A DNA stretch of 50,553 nt, taken from the NCBI GenBank assembly GCA_947460455.1, contig CANHKG010000007.1, forward strand, positions 1-50,553, in the 5' to 3' direction. The translations under genes were made by a program, and so were the position numbers. Positions 15,314 through 23,443 of this stretch are shown in pieces. The stretch comes from Rhodospirillales bacterium. Its GTDB lineage: Bacteria; Pseudomonadota; Alphaproteobacteria; Acetobacterales; Acetobacteraceae. A model generated the notes under the pieces. It did no database searches and had not been told where the DNA came from. It saw only the letters and a list, made by a program, of their open reading frames with translations. Positions within the stretch are counted from its first letter, which is position 1. Each line of letters opens with the position of its first letter.

Positions 15314-16885
15314 TTACTTGCCGACCACACGCAATGCGCGGCGGCGCGGCCTGGGCCCATCTTCGCGCGCCTCGCCGGCCGGCAGCAAGCCGGGCAGCAG
15401 CGGGGCACGGTCGCGGGCGCCGTCGCCCACCGTGTCGGCGTCCTCGTCGATCTCCGCTTCGGCGATGTCGGTGCGGTTCAGGTAGTTCACCGCCAGGTTG
15501 CGGAACACGTAGTCCAGCAGCGAGGTGGCGCGGCCCACGGCGGCGTCGCCCTCCACGGTGCCAGAGGGCCCGAAGCGGGTGAAGGTGAAGGCCTCCACGA
15601 ACTCCTCCAGCGGCACGCCATGCTGCAGGCCAAGGCTGATCGCCACCGAGAAATTGTCCATCAGGCCGCGGAAGGCAGCGCCCTCCTTGTGCAGGCCGAT
15701 GAAGATCTCGCCCAGCTTGCCATCGGCGTATTCGCCGGTGCGCAGGAACAGCTTGTGCCCCCCCACGGCCGCCTTCTGGGTGTAGCCGGCGCGGCGCGCA
15801 GGCAGGTCGCGGCGGGCGCCGGGGGCAGCGAGCGGCGCGGCGGCCGGGCGGGCGGTGGCGTCGTCCAGGAACGACACCACGGCATCGTGCATCGCGGCAT
15901 GGGCGGGCATACCGGCGGCGGGGAAGGGGGTGCGGCCGGCGAGCAGGCTGGCAAGCGCTGCCTCCGCCGTCATGCCGCGGGAGGCGAGCCACGCGCGGGC
16001 GGCCACCGTAAGGGCGCCGGTATCGTCCAGCGGGGAGAAACCGGGGGCGATGCCGCCGGTTTCCACGCCCAGCACGGCGCAGGCGAGATCAGGCGCCACC
16101 AGCGCGGTCACCGCCTCATGCCGGCGGGCGGGCTTCTCGGCGGCGCGGGCCTGGGCGGCGCGGGCGGCTTCGGCGAGGCCCAGCAGCACGCAGGCCTCCG
16201 GGGCCGGCGCGGCCGGGCCGGCCTGGAACGGGGCGCCGAAGCGCTCGCCCATCTCGGCCGAGGCAAGCCCGGCGGCGGCCCCCAGCAGGGCGGCGAGGCT
16301 GGCGGCGATGCCGCGCGCCTCGGCACTGTCATAGGTGATGCCAAGGCGGGCCAGCAGGCCGGCGAGATCGTGCATGGAAACGGCGAGCCGGGTGGCGGCC
16401 GGCACCGCCAGCGTCAGCGCCACCACGGCCTGCTGCGCGGCGTCGGCGAAGCCCTCCGCGTCGAAGCCATGCTCGGCGTCGTGGAAGGCGGGCAGGTTGA
16501 GCACGAAGCCCGGGCGCGGCGTGGCCAGGCCCTGCCACACGCTCTCCCCGGCGGTGCCGCGGCGGCCCACCAGCAGGGCGTGCAGGCCCTCGCTCATGTC
16601 GTCGCGCGTGCGGTCTTCCTGCAGCCCGGCGCGGCGGGCGCGGTCGGCCACCGGGCGGATCCAGGCCTCGGCAGCGGCCGACGCACTGACGGAGCCTTCC
16701 CCGGTGGCGAGCGCGGCCAAGGCTTCGGCGGCACGCTGTTCCCAGGCGGCAGGCAGCGCCACCTGGCGCGGCGCGCTGTCGGGGTCCGGCGCGGCCAGGG
16801 TGCGGCGCATACGCACCGCGCGCCAGGCCGAGATGCCCTTCTGCGTGGGTCCACGGGGGGAGAGGGTGGGGCGCTCGTGTTCCAT
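15314..16885 (-). CDS. Degenerate class II (B12-type) ribonucleotide reductase homologue, C-terminal-like
   Basis: This 523-residue protein aligns by eye with the C-terminal half of Nrd[20 protein letters not shown] (368-386), [25 protein letters not shown] (388-412) and [19 protein letters not shown] (420-438) are nearly the NrdJ sequence. [18 protein letters not shown] (170-187) followed by EAR-G-I-A matches the barrel segment of NrdJ. Only two cysteines occur (232 and 269), so the radical-site and redox-pair cysteines and the zinc-type C-terminal motif of active enzymes are absent. The middle (230-365) is alanine-rich and poorly conserved. It is therefore probably not a reductase; a regulatory or structural role is possible. 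The start at 16885 is where the conserved N-terminus begins. Confidence 0.8.
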   Translation of the reverse strand: MEHERPTLSPRGPTQKGISAWRAVRMRRTLAAPDPDSAPRQVALPAAWEQRAAEALAALATGEGSVSASAAAEAWIRPVADRARRAGLQEDRTRDDMSEGLHALLVGRRGTAGESVWQGLATPRPGFVLNLPAFHDAEHGFDAEGFADAAQQAVVALTLAVPAATRLAVSMHDLAGLLARLGITYDSAEARGIAASLAALLGAAAGLASAEMGERFGAPFQAGPAAPAPEACVLLGLAEAARAAQARAAEKPARRHEAVTALVAPDLACAVLGVETGGIAPGFSPLDDTGALTVAARAWLASRGMTAEAALASLLAGRTPFPAAGMPAHAAMHDAVVSFLDDATARPAAAPLAAPGARRDLPARRAGYTQKAAVGGHKLFLRTGEYADGKLGEIFIGLHKEGAAFRGLMDNFSVAISLGLQHGVPLEEFVEAFTFTRFGPSGTVEGDAAVGRATSLLDYVFRNLAVNYLNRTDIAEAEIDEDADTVGDGARDRAPLLPGLLPAGEAREDGPRPRRRALRVVGK

Positions 16886-17025
16886 GGCCAGGATGCTAAC
16901 GCCGACTCGGCGACTCCGAAAGCCGCATCTTGTGGTCCAGGGGGCTGTCAACCACAAAATCCTGTGGATAAGAGTCAGGTGGCGTTCAACTGGACCCGCG
17001 CGCGGCAAAGGCCTATATCGGGGGC

Positions 17026-17376
17026 ATGACCATCGGCACACGACTTTTCACCTGGTTCAACGGCCGCCTTGTCGGGCGCGATGCCGCCGGCAACGCGTAT
17101 TACGAGGACAAGCGCGCCCGCCCCGGCGAACGCGCCCGCCGCTGGGTGATCTTCGCCGGGGCGGCAGAGGCCTCCAAGGTGCCGCCGGAATGGCATCCCT
17201 GGCTGCACTACACCTCGGCCCAAGCCCTGCCAGAGAACCGCCGCGCCTGGCAGAAGCCGCATCTGCCCAACCTCACCGGCACCGCGCAAAGCTATCGCCC
17301 CGCCGGCCACGACTACCAGGGCGGCCAGCACGCGAAAGCGACCGGCGACTACGAGGCCTGGACCCCGGGCTCCTGA
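17026..17376 (+). CDS. NADH:ubiquinone oxidoreductase subunit NDUFA12 family protein
   Basis: This 116-residue accessory subunit is homologous to B17.2/NDUFA12 of respiratory complex I, which binds peripherally on the cytoplasmic-side arm. The diagnostic order is visible: [15 protein letters not shown] near residues 15-29, RRWVIF 38-43, [11 protein letters not shown] near 52-62, and [10 protein letters not shown] near 77-86. This accessory subunit is confined largely to alphaproteobacteria and mitochondria, so it is a taxonomic marker. It starts a plus-strand cluster with mlaD and DUF2155, a common alphaproteobacterial neighbourhood. Confidence 0.93.
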   Translation: MTIGTRLFTWFNGRLVGRDAAGNAYYEDKRARPGERARRWVIFAGAAEASKVPPEWHPWLHYTSAQALPENRRAWQKPHLPNLTGTAQSYRPAGHDYQGGQHAKATGDYEAWTPGS

Positions 17377-17402
17377 CGGCCCCTTCGCGCGGAGCCCCGC
17401 AC

Positions 17403-17903
17403 ATGGCACGGCGCAACCCCACCGAGCTGCTGGCCGGCGCCGCCGTATTGCTGGTGGCTGGCGTCTTCCTCGGCTACGCGATGGCCAATACCGGCCGCAC
17501 CGCGATGGCCGGCATGACCCTGCACGCCAAGTTCGATCGGATCGACGGTCTGAACGTGGGCGCCGATGTGCGGCTGGCCGGCGTGAAGGTCGGCAGCGTC
17601 ACCGCCACGCGCGTCGATCCGCAGAGCTTCCAGGCGGTCGTCACCATGTCCGTCCAGCCGAACCTGAAGCTGCCGCGCGATTCCAGCGCCGAGATCGGCA
17701 GCGACGGTCTGCTGGGCAGCAAGGCGATCGCCATCGTGCCTGGCGGGGATGACAAGCTGCTGGCCGGGGGCGGTGAGTTCAGCATCACCCAGTCGGCGGC
17801 CAGCCTGGAGCAGCTTCTGGGCAAGTTTATCTTCGGCGTGAACGAGCTTTCCTCCAACGTGCAGAAATCGCTGGACGAAAAGAAGCCCGGGGCCAAGCCG
17901 TGA
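17403..17903 (+). CDS. mlaD: MlaD-family outer-membrane lipid asymmetry transporter subunit
   Basis: This is a 166-residue inner-membrane-anchored, periplasmic MCE-domain protein. One N-terminal transmembrane segment (LLAGAAVLLVAGVFLGYAMA, about 9-28) is followed by the MCE core FDRIDGLNVGADVRLAGVKVGSV (44-66), LPRDSSAEIGSDGLLGSKAIAI and PGGDDKLLAGGGEFSITQSA. MlaD forms a hexameric ring that moves phospholipids between the MlaC carrier and the MlaFE ABC transporter. No mlaE/F genes adjoin it here. Its stop overlaps the GTG start of the next small gene. Confidence 0.93.
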   Translation: MARRNPTELLAGAAVLLVAGVFLGYAMANTGRTAMAGMTLHAKFDRIDGLNVGADVRLAGVKVGSVTATRVDPQSFQAVVTMSVQPNLKLPRDSSAEIGSDGLLGSKAIAIVPGGDDKLLAGGGEFSITQSAASLEQLLGKFIFGVNELSSNVQKSLDEKKPGAKP

Positions 17904-18112
17904 TCGCGGCGCCGAAGATCTGGCCGCAGCCGGATGGCGCCCCGGTGTCCTGCCGGGAGAAGCTCAAGACCCTCGGCGAGAACCACGCGGAACTGGCCCA
18001 GGTGATGCAGGATGCGTTCGAGGACGCGATCCTCATGGGCGTGGACGAGGCCGCGATGCGCGCCATCCTGTCCAACCTGGTCCAGGGCCTGCGCAGCCCG
18101 AAGCGCGGATGA
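17900..18112 (+). CDS. Small conserved-looking hypothetical protein (70 residues)
   Basis: I do not recognise this protein. It begins with GTG at 17900, overlapping the mlaD stop, and its TGA (18110-18112) overlaps the ATG of the DUF2155 gene, so it is translationally embedded between two real genes. The N-terminal part has WPQPDGAPVSCREKLKTLGEN, followed by a predicted amphipathic helix (AELAQVMQDAFEDAILMGV) and a second helix (EAAMRAILSNLVQGL). There is no signal peptide, membrane span or metal motif; a single cysteine is present. Codon usage matches its neighbours. It may support the envelope functions around it. Confidence 0.75.
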   Translation: MIAAPKIWPQPDGAPVSCREKLKTLGENHAELAQVMQDAFEDAILMGVDEAAMRAILSNLVQGLRSPKRG

Positions 18113-18630
18113 TCCGTCTTTCCGTGGCCTTGATGCTGGCGCTGGCCCTGCCGGCCGGCGCGCAAAGCCTGCTGGGCCAAAGCCGCCCAGGCGGGCCCGC
18201 GCCCGCCACCCCACCCGCCGGGGCGCAGCTTCTGCCCGGCCAGGCGCTGCCCGCCGTCCCGCCCGCGCCCGGCAGCACCCCCGCGCCCACCGGCCCGGCC
18301 ACCCCCAGCATCGCCCCCGTGGCCCCGGTGCAGGCGGAATGGCTGCCCCAGGCCACCGCCGAGCTGCGCGCGATCGACAAGGTGATGGCCCGCACCACCA
18401 CCCTCACGCTGAAACCCGGTGAAAGCGCGCGCTTCGGCCCGCTCACCGTAACGCTGCGCAGCTGCGTCGTCCGCCCGCCGGATCGCGCGCCGGATGCCGC
18501 GGCCTTTCTGGAAATCGCCGACGGCGCCAACCCGGCGCTGTTCCGCGGCTGGATGATCGCCTCCCAGCCGCAGCTGGCGCTGGTGGAGCATGCCACCCAC
18601 GACATCCGCCTGTACGCCTGCCGCCCCTAG
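18109..18630 (+). CDS. DUF2155 domain-containing exported protein
   Basis: This 173-residue protein has a signal peptide (MIRLSVALMLALALPAGAQ), a proline/alanine-rich linker (about 25-75), and the C-terminal DUF2155 domain: RAIDKVMARTTTLTLKPGES near 88-107, FGPLTVTLRSCVVRPP near 109-124, AAFLEI and FRGWMIASQPQLALVEHATHDIRLYAC. The two cysteines (one in the S-C-V motif, one at the C-terminus) are family-typical and could form a disulphide. The function of DUF2155 is unknown; its recurring link to mlaD and complex I genes in alphaproteobacteria suggests an envelope role. The start overlaps the upstream stop by four bases. Confidence 0.88.
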   Translation: MIRLSVALMLALALPAGAQSLLGQSRPGGPAPATPPAGAQLLPGQALPAVPPAPGSTPAPTGPATPSIAPVAPVQAEWLPQATAELRAIDKVMARTTTLTLKPGESARFGPLTVTLRSCVVRPPDRAPDAAAFLEIADGANPALFRGWMIASQPQLALVEHATHDIRLYACRP

Positions 18631-18631
18631 G

Positions 18632-19339
18632 ATGAACGCACCGCCCGGGATCACGAACGGCATGGCGCTGCTGCTCGACCTCGACGGCACGCTGCTGGAT
18701 TTCGCACCCACGCCCGATGCCGTCGTGGTGCCGCCGGGCCTGCCCGAAGCACTCGCCCGCCTCGAAAACCGCCTCGGCGGCGCGCTGGCAATCGTCACCG
18801 GCCGGCCGGTGGCCCAGATCGACGCGCTGCTGCCCGGCCTGCCCGCGGTGGCCGGCGAGCATGGCGGCGCCATCCGCCACACGCCGGCTGGGCCGCTGGA
18901 GCGCGACGACCACCCACCAGTGCCCGATGCCTGGCTGGCCATGGCGGAAGCAGCGCTGGCCGCCCATCCCGGCACGCTGCTGGAACGCAAGGCGCACGGC
19001 GTGGCGCTGCATTTCCGCCGCGCCCCCGAAGCCGGCCCCGCCCTGCGCACGCTCGCGGAGGCGCTGCTGGCCGCGTTGCCCAGCCACGCCCTGCTCGCCG
19101 GCAACATGGTGTGGGAAGTGCGCCCGCGCGGCATCCACAAGGGCCATGCCGTGCGCGCCCTCATGGCCCGCCCCCCCTTCGCCGGTCGCACGCCCCTGTT
19201 CGTCGGCGACGACGTCACGGATGAGGACGCCATCACCGCCGCCCGCGCCATGGGCGGCATCGGCCTGAAGGTGGACGAGGCCTTCGGCACCCCCCAGGGC
19301 GTGCGCGACTGGCTGGCCGAGCAAGCCACCCGCGGCTAG
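18632..19339 (+). CDS. otsB: Trehalose-phosphatase (OtsB family, HAD superfamily)
   Basis: This 235-residue HAD hydrolase removes phosphate from trehalose 6-phosphate. HAD motif I is DLDGTLLDF near residues 14-22, motif II T-G-R-P near 54-57, GEHGGAIRHTP matches the OtsB A-E-H-G block near 74-84, and motif IV FVGDDVTDEDAI near 190-201. E-R-K-x-x-G-V-A-L-H-x-R is the conserved cap-to-core stretch. ATG 18632 lies one base after the DUF2155 stop. No trehalose-6-phosphate synthase gene is seen in the window, so otsA must be elsewhere or the substrate differs. Confidence 0.88.
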   Translation: MNAPPGITNGMALLLDLDGTLLDFAPTPDAVVVPPGLPEALARLENRLGGALAIVTGRPVAQIDALLPGLPAVAGEHGGAIRHTPAGPLERDDHPPVPDAWLAMAEAALAAHPGTLLERKAHGVALHFRRAPEAGPALRTLAEALLAALPSHALLAGNMVWEVRPRGIHKGHAVRALMARPPFAGRTPLFVGDDVTDEDAITAARAMGGIGLKVDEAFGTPQGVRDWLAEQATRG

Positions 19340-19340
19340 G

Positions 19341-19359
19341 CTCCGGCGCAAAGCCGGAG
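19341..19359 (+). promoter_or_regulatory. Hairpin covering the ribosome-binding site of the following SDR gene
   Basis: CTCCGGC (19341-19347) pairs with GCCGGAG (19353-19359) around GCAAA. The GGAGG (19356-19360) that serves the ATG at 19369 is within or next to the right arm, so folding could reduce initiation. A 7-bp GC stem can also be chance in this genome. Confidence 0.4.
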
Positions 19360-19368
19360 GACCGCCCC

Positions 19369-20133
19369 ATGACCGACACCACCTATGCCAGCCTGCGCGA
19401 CCGCGCCGTTCTCATCAGCGGCGGCGCCACCGGCATCGGCGCCAGCATCGTCTCCCACTTCGCCGCCCAGGGCGCGCGCGTCGCCTTCGTGGACATCCAG
19501 CAGGAACCCGCCCTGGCCCTGGCAGAGACGCTGGCCGCCGAAGGCCACACCAAGCCGCATTTCGTCCATTGCGACCTGCGGAACATCGAAGCCTACCAGG
19601 CCGCCATCGCCGGCATCGCTGAAAAACTGGGCGGCATCGACGTGCTGGTGAACAACGCCGCGCATGACGACCGGCACGATTGGAAGACCGTCACGCCGGA
19701 ATACTGGGAGAACCGGATGCAGGTGAACCTGCGCCACCAGTTCTTCGCCATCCAGTCCGTGGCCCCGCTGATGCAGGCGCAACGGCGCGGCTCCATCATC
19801 AATTTCGGCTCCATCTCCTGGCACCTGAAATCGGGCGGGATGCCGGCCTACACCTCCGCCAAGGCCGCCGTGGAAGGCCTCACCCGCAGCTTCGCCCGCG
19901 ACCTCGGGCCGGACGGCATTCGGGTGAACTGCATCATTCCCGGCTGGATCATGACCGAGCGGCAGAAAACCCTGTGGCTCACCAACGAAAGCCGCCAGCG
20001 CACGCTGGATGCGCAGTGCCTGAAGGAAATGCTGGAACCCGCCGACATCGCCCGCATGGTGCTGTGGCTGGCCAGCGACGACAGCCGCATGTGCACCGCC
20101 CAGAACTGGGTGGTGGATGGAGGCTGGTGGTAG
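19369..20133 (+). CDS. SDR family oxidoreductase (sugar or alcohol dehydrogenase-like)
   Basis: This is a 254-residue classical short-chain dehydrogenase. The cofactor motif is ISGGATGIGASIV (16-28), with D in VDIQ favouring NAD. NNAA lies near 92-95, the catalytic serine in NFGSISW, and Y-x-x-x-K in PAYTSAKAA near 159-167. The PGWIMTERQ substrate-lid segment resembles L-arabinose/D-xylose or galactose dehydrogenase-type SDRs, but the substrate cannot be set. It ends three bases before the convergent gamma-glutamyltransferase gene. Confidence 0.88.
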   Translation: MTDTTYASLRDRAVLISGGATGIGASIVSHFAAQGARVAFVDIQQEPALALAETLAAEGHTKPHFVHCDLRNIEAYQAAIAGIAEKLGGIDVLVNNAAHDDRHDWKTVTPEYWENRMQVNLRHQFFAIQSVAPLMQAQRRGSIINFGSISWHLKSGGMPAYTSAKAAVEGLTRSFARDLGPDGIRVNCIIPGWIMTERQKTLWLTNESRQRTLDAQCLKEMLEPADIARMVLWLASDDSRMCTAQNWVVDGGWW

Positions 20134-20136
20134 CCC

Positions 20137-21678
20137 CTACCGCGCCAACGCCGCGCTCCAGGGCGAGCGATCGTCGGCAATCCCGGTCGCCACGCCATCG
20201 GGGCCGCGCACCACCAGGTTCGGGTTGGCGAAATTCGCCGGCATCACGTATCGCCGCACCATTTCCACTGGCCCGTCCTGCGCCAGGGCCGCGAGGATCT
20301 CCTCCCCCAGCCCGGGATCGGCGGCCACCTTGTCCGGCCCGGCCACGCTGATTCGCGGGGCGTGCGCGGCGGCCTCGGGGTCCATGGCGAAATCGGCCAC
20401 GAAGCTCATCAGCTGGAACACCGCGGCCATGATGTGCCGCCCGCCGCTGGCGCCACCGGCCATCACCGGGGCATCGCCCTCGCGCAGCACGAAGGGCGCC
20501 ATGTTGGTCAGCGCCCGCTTGCCCGGCGCCAGCGATGCGGCACGGCCCGGCCGCGGATCGAACAGCATGATGCCATTGTTCAGCATCATCCCGGTTTCCG
20601 GCAGCGCCACGCGGCTGCCGAAGCTGGCCATCAGCGTGGTGGTCATCGCCACCATGGTGCCCTCGGAATCGCACACCGTCAGGTGCGTGGTGCAGGTGTC
20701 GCTGGCGTCCAGCCGCGCGGCATAGGCCGCCTTCGCCGCCCCGGCGAGAAGCCGGAACCACGCCGCATCCGGCGCCGAGCCGTATTCCGCCGCCCGCACT
20801 GCATCCAGCACCGGCAACATGGCGGGCGTCGCCGTCATGCCATCGGCGAGCTGCAAGGTGCGCCCGCCGCGCCACGGCACCTGCAACGCCGGCACCACGC
20901 GGGCCGCGCAGCCGCGCAGATCCTCCGCATCGATCACCCCGCCCACCGCCTTCTGGTCGCGCACGAAGGCCGCGGCGATCTCGCCCTCATAGAAATCGCG
21001 CCACCCGGCCCGTGCCAACTGCTCCATCGTGGCGGCGAGGTTGCCCAGGGGAAGGGTGCCCGGGTTGCCCTCCGCCGGCGGCACCGGCGGCAGCCCGTCG
21101 CGCAAATAGATGCGCGCACTCTCGCCATATCGCCGCAGATCCTTTGCCGCCGCCGCGATCTTCAGCGCCGCGAACCAATCCAGCCGCAGCCCCTGCTTCG
21201 CCAGCGCCACCGCCGGCGCCATCACCTCGGCCATCGGCAGCCGCCCCCAGCGCGTGTGCAACGCCTCGCACCCCGCCACCGCCGCCGGCACCGCGACGGC
21301 CAGCGGCCCGTGGATATTCGCGTCCCCTGCCACCTCCGGCCAGCGGAACCCGGTCTCGGTCATCCGGCCGGTCAGCTTGAACGCCTCGGTCGTCAGCCCG
21401 CGCGGCGAAACCGGCCCGAAATCCACCACCTCCGCCCGCGCCTCACCGGCCCGGTGCACCACCGCGAACCCGCCATAGCCGCCCAGCCCGGAATTCCACG
21501 GCTCCTGGCTCGCCAGCGCCATCGCGGTGCCCACGGCGGCATCAATCGCGTTTCCGCCCGCCTCCAGGATGGCGATGCCCGCCTCTGCCCCCGCCCGGCA
21601 CTGCGATACCACCACGCCGCGCTTGCCCGATGCCGCAGGCTTGGTCAGCCGCCAGCCTTCCGTGATCGGCGGCATCAT
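20137..21678 (-). CDS. ggt: Gamma-glutamyltransferase family protein
   Basis: This 513-residue Ntn-hydrolase self-cleaves into two subunits and transfers or hydrolyses gamma-glutamyl groups. GNAIDAAVGTAMAL near residues 42-55 and SGLGGYGGFAVV near 63-74 are family blocks. The cleavage nucleophile is the first threonine of TTHLTVCD, preceded by D-T-C, near residue 336. GSRVALPETGMMLNNGIMLFDPRPG corresponds to the small-subunit substrate-binding loop, and MAGGASGGRHIM to the G-x-x-G-G oxyanion region. No signal peptide is seen, unlike many periplasmic enzymes. It overlaps the upstream SDR gene by four bases (ATGA), forming an operon with it. Confidence 0.92.
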   Translation of the reverse strand: MMPPITEGWRLTKPAASGKRGVVVSQCRAGAEAGIAILEAGGNAIDAAVGTAMALASQEPWNSGLGGYGGFAVVHRAGEARAEVVDFGPVSPRGLTTEAFKLTGRMTETGFRWPEVAGDANIHGPLAVAVPAAVAGCEALHTRWGRLPMAEVMAPAVALAKQGLRLDWFAALKIAAAAKDLRRYGESARIYLRDGLPPVPPAEGNPGTLPLGNLAATMEQLARAGWRDFYEGEIAAAFVRDQKAVGGVIDAEDLRGCAARVVPALQVPWRGGRTLQLADGMTATPAMLPVLDAVRAAEYGSAPDAAWFRLLAGAAKAAYAARLDASDTCTTHLTVCDSEGTMVAMTTTLMASFGSRVALPETGMMLNNGIMLFDPRPGRAASLAPGKRALTNMAPFVLREGDAPVMAGGASGGRHIMAAVFQLMSFVADFAMDPEAAAHAPRISVAGPDKVAADPGLGEEILAALAQDGPVEMVRRYVMPANFANPNLVVRGPDGVATGIADDRSPWSAALAR

Positions 21679-22478
21679 CGCGTCTCGCCCGTGTAGGAAA
21701 TGCCCGCCCCGGCATTGATCGCCGCCATCAGCCCGCCATCGGCGGCCACGCAGGTTCCCGTCACCCCGCTGGCCGCATCGCTGGCCAGGAAGGCCGCCAC
21801 CCGCGCCACCTCCTCCGGCCGCACCAGCCGCCCCATTGGCTGCGCCGCGGCGAACGTGGCCAGCAGTGCCGCGGGATCACCGGAAGACTCCGCCTCCCGC
21901 TGCAGCATCGGCGTATCCGTCGCCCCCGGCAGCACCGCGTTCACCCGGATGCCGAACGGCGCCCCCTCCAGCGCCATCGCCCGCATCAGCCCCACCTGGC
22001 CCGCCTTCGTCGCCGCATAGGCCGCGATCTCGCGCGAGGTGACGAAAGCATGTGGTGAGGCCGTCAGCGTCACCACCCCCTTGGTGCCCGCCGCCCGCAT
22101 CGCCTTCATCGCATCGCGCGCGCACCAGAAACTGCCGGAAAGGTTGATCGCCAGGATGCGGTCCCATTCCTCATCCGTCGTATCCCAGATCGAGCGGCAC
22201 AGCTCGATCCCCGCATTGGCGTGCAGGATGTCGATGCGCCCATGCGCCGCCACCGCCTGGCCGATCAGCGCCGCGCAATCGGCGGCCTTCGAAACGTCGC
22301 AACGCAGAAAACGCGCCCCCGGAATGGCCGCCGCCGTCGCCGCCCCGCCCGCCGCGTCCACATCCGACACCACCACCACGGCACCCGCCTCGGCATAGAC
22401 CCGCGCACAGGCCGCCCCGATGCCATGCGCCGCACCGGTCACCACCGCCACGCGGCCTTCGAGGAAACGAGAGGACAT
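21675..22478 (-). CDS. SDR family oxidoreductase
   Basis: This is a 267-residue classical SDR. VTGAAHGIGAACARVYAEAG is the nucleotide-binding motif at residues 13-32, aspartate in VSDVDAAGG suggests NAD, NAG near 91-93, and the active-site tyrosine/lysine are in AAYAATKAGQ near 155-164. The serine position reads TLTASPHAF. The C-terminal ITYTGETR-like tail is longer than usual. ATG 22478 has GGGG upstream; an in-frame ATG at 22490 is an alternative. It overlaps the gamma-glutamyltransferase gene and diverges from glyoxalase I. Substrate unknown. Confidence 0.87.
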   Translation of the reverse strand: MSSRFLEGRVAVVTGAAHGIGAACARVYAEAGAVVVVSDVDAAGGAATAAAIPGARFLRCDVSKAADCAALIGQAVAAHGRIDILHANAGIELCRSIWDTTDEEWDRILAINLSGSFWCARDAMKAMRAAGTKGVVTLTASPHAFVTSREIAAYAATKAGQVGLMRAMALEGAPFGIRVNAVLPGATDTPMLQREAESSGDPAALLATFAAAQPMGRLVRPEEVARVAAFLASDAASGVTGTCVAADGGLMAAINAGAGISYTGETR

Positions 22479-22603
22479 GCCACACCCCATCAGCTGGAAC
22501 CGCCCGGAGTGTGCGTCCCGTGCCCGCCAGCGGCAACCGCCCCTCCCGCCGCGCGCCGATTTCTGCCACAACGCGCCCACCACGATTTCCGGGAGCCGAA
22601 GCC

Positions 22604-23017
22604 ATGAAATACCTGCACACGATGATCCGCGTGTCCTCCATCGACGACACCGTCGCCTTCTTCGACGTGATCGGCCTGAAGGAAGTGCGCCGCTATTCCA
22701 GCGAGAAGGGCCGCTTCACCAACGTCTTCCTCGCCGTGCCCGGCGAAACCGCCCAGGTGGAACTCACCTTCAACTGGGACCCCGAGGCCTACACCGGCGG
22801 CCGCAACTTCGGCCACTTGGCCTATGCCGTGGACAACATCTACGAAACCTGCGCCGCCCTGCAGAAGCACGGCGTGACCATCAATCGCCCGCCGCGCGAG
22901 GGCAAGATGGCCTTCGTGAAGACCCCGGACGGCATCTCCGTCGAACTCCTGCAAGACGGCGACGCCCTGCCGGTGGCCGAGCCCTGGGCCAGCGCACCGA
23001 ACATCGGCACCTGGTGA
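22604..23017 (+). CDS. gloA: Glyoxalase I (lactoylglutathione lyase), VOC family
   Basis: This 137-residue VOC-fold metalloenzyme converts the hemithioacetal of methylglyoxal and glutathione to S-lactoylglutathione. All four metal ligands seen in bacterial GlxI can be placed: H5 (YLHTMIRV), E53 (QVELTFNW), H71 (NFGHLAYAV) and E114 (ISVELLQ). The length and the short loop regions match the nickel-dependent Escherichia coli class. GGGAG precedes the ATG at 22604. It is divergent from the SDR gene. A half-copy of the composite repeat follows two bases after the stop. Confidence 0.93.
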   Translation: MKYLHTMIRVSSIDDTVAFFDVIGLKEVRRYSSEKGRFTNVFLAVPGETAQVELTFNWDPEAYTGGRNFGHLAYAVDNIYETCAALQKHGVTINRPPREGKMAFVKTPDGISVELLQDGDALPVAEPWASAPNIGTW

Positions 23018-23018
23018 G

Positions 23019-23106
23019 GAAGCAAGCGGTTCTTTTTTGAAAAAAAGAACCAAAAAACTTTTATTCGCTTGTGCCCGTTTCTCCATGGAGAGACGGGTGC
23101 AAGCGG
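23019..23106. repeat. Composite palindromic repeat, copy 3 (half element)
   Basis: AAGCAAGCGGTTC leads into the A/T hairpin (23029-23052), the linker AAAAAACTTTTATTCGCTT, then a long GC hairpin: TCGCTTGTGCCCGTTTCTCC (23065-23084) against GGAGAGACGGGTGCAAGCG (23087-23105). The second A/T hairpin of the complete form is missing. It sits directly downstream of gloA. Confidence 0.8.
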
Positions 23107-23130
23107 ATAAACCCCCGCAGCCACTTCTCC

Positions 23131-23159
23131 GTCATTGCGAGCGAAGCGAAGCAATCCAG
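23131..23159. repeat. Dispersed repeat CATTGCGAGCGAAGCGAAGC
   Basis: The sequence 23131-23159 (GTCATTGCGAGCGAAGCG, continuing AAGCAATCCAG) is an imperfect palindrome that I recognise as a short intergenic repeat occurring in many unrelated bacterial genomes. Its role is unknown. It lies in a gene-free stretch next to the half composite repeat. Confidence 0.65.
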
Positions 23160-23443
23160 TCCTTTCGCGCCGCCGCAGCATCATTCATCAATGTTACTCT
23201 TAAATACGACTTCGCCCGATTTAAAATTCGTCATTAGAACCCTGCCGAACCGGTAAATCAGAAAAATAAACCAACGCAGAGGTCACGGAAGCCAGGCATC
23301 CTCCGTGTTCTCCTCTTCATCTCCGTGTCCTCCGTGTTGAATCGTCTTGCTTTTTTCCAATCCAACCACCATTCAGAACAAAATCTCAGATACGAAGAAA
23401 TTTTCCTTGCCCACCGGTGTTGCGTCGTAGATAGTTATTTCAG
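23160..23443. other. Gene-free, AT-richer intergenic island
   Basis: I see no coding sequence here. Base composition is clearly more A/T than the flanks (for example TTACTCTTAAATACGAC and AATCAGAAAAATAAACC). It holds a three-unit CTCCGTGT array at 23301-23340. The composition and repeats suggest a scar of past insertions. A promoter for the downstream small gene may lie at its right end, but no clear -35/-10 pair can be defended. Confidence 0.5.
23301..23340. repeat. CTCCGTGT short-unit array
   Basis: CTCCGTGT occurs at 23301-23308, 23321-23328 and 23330-23337, ending TTGA. On the other strand it reads as ACACGGAG units. Arrays of this style resemble those flanking GxxExxY genes, but no such gene adjoins this one. 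Confidence 0.55.

Noticed and set aside
14477-17029. An 850-codon open frame on the plus strand
   Set aside because: It is antisense to the RidA and ribonucleotide-reductase-like genes and crosses the composite repeat; no recognisable protein.
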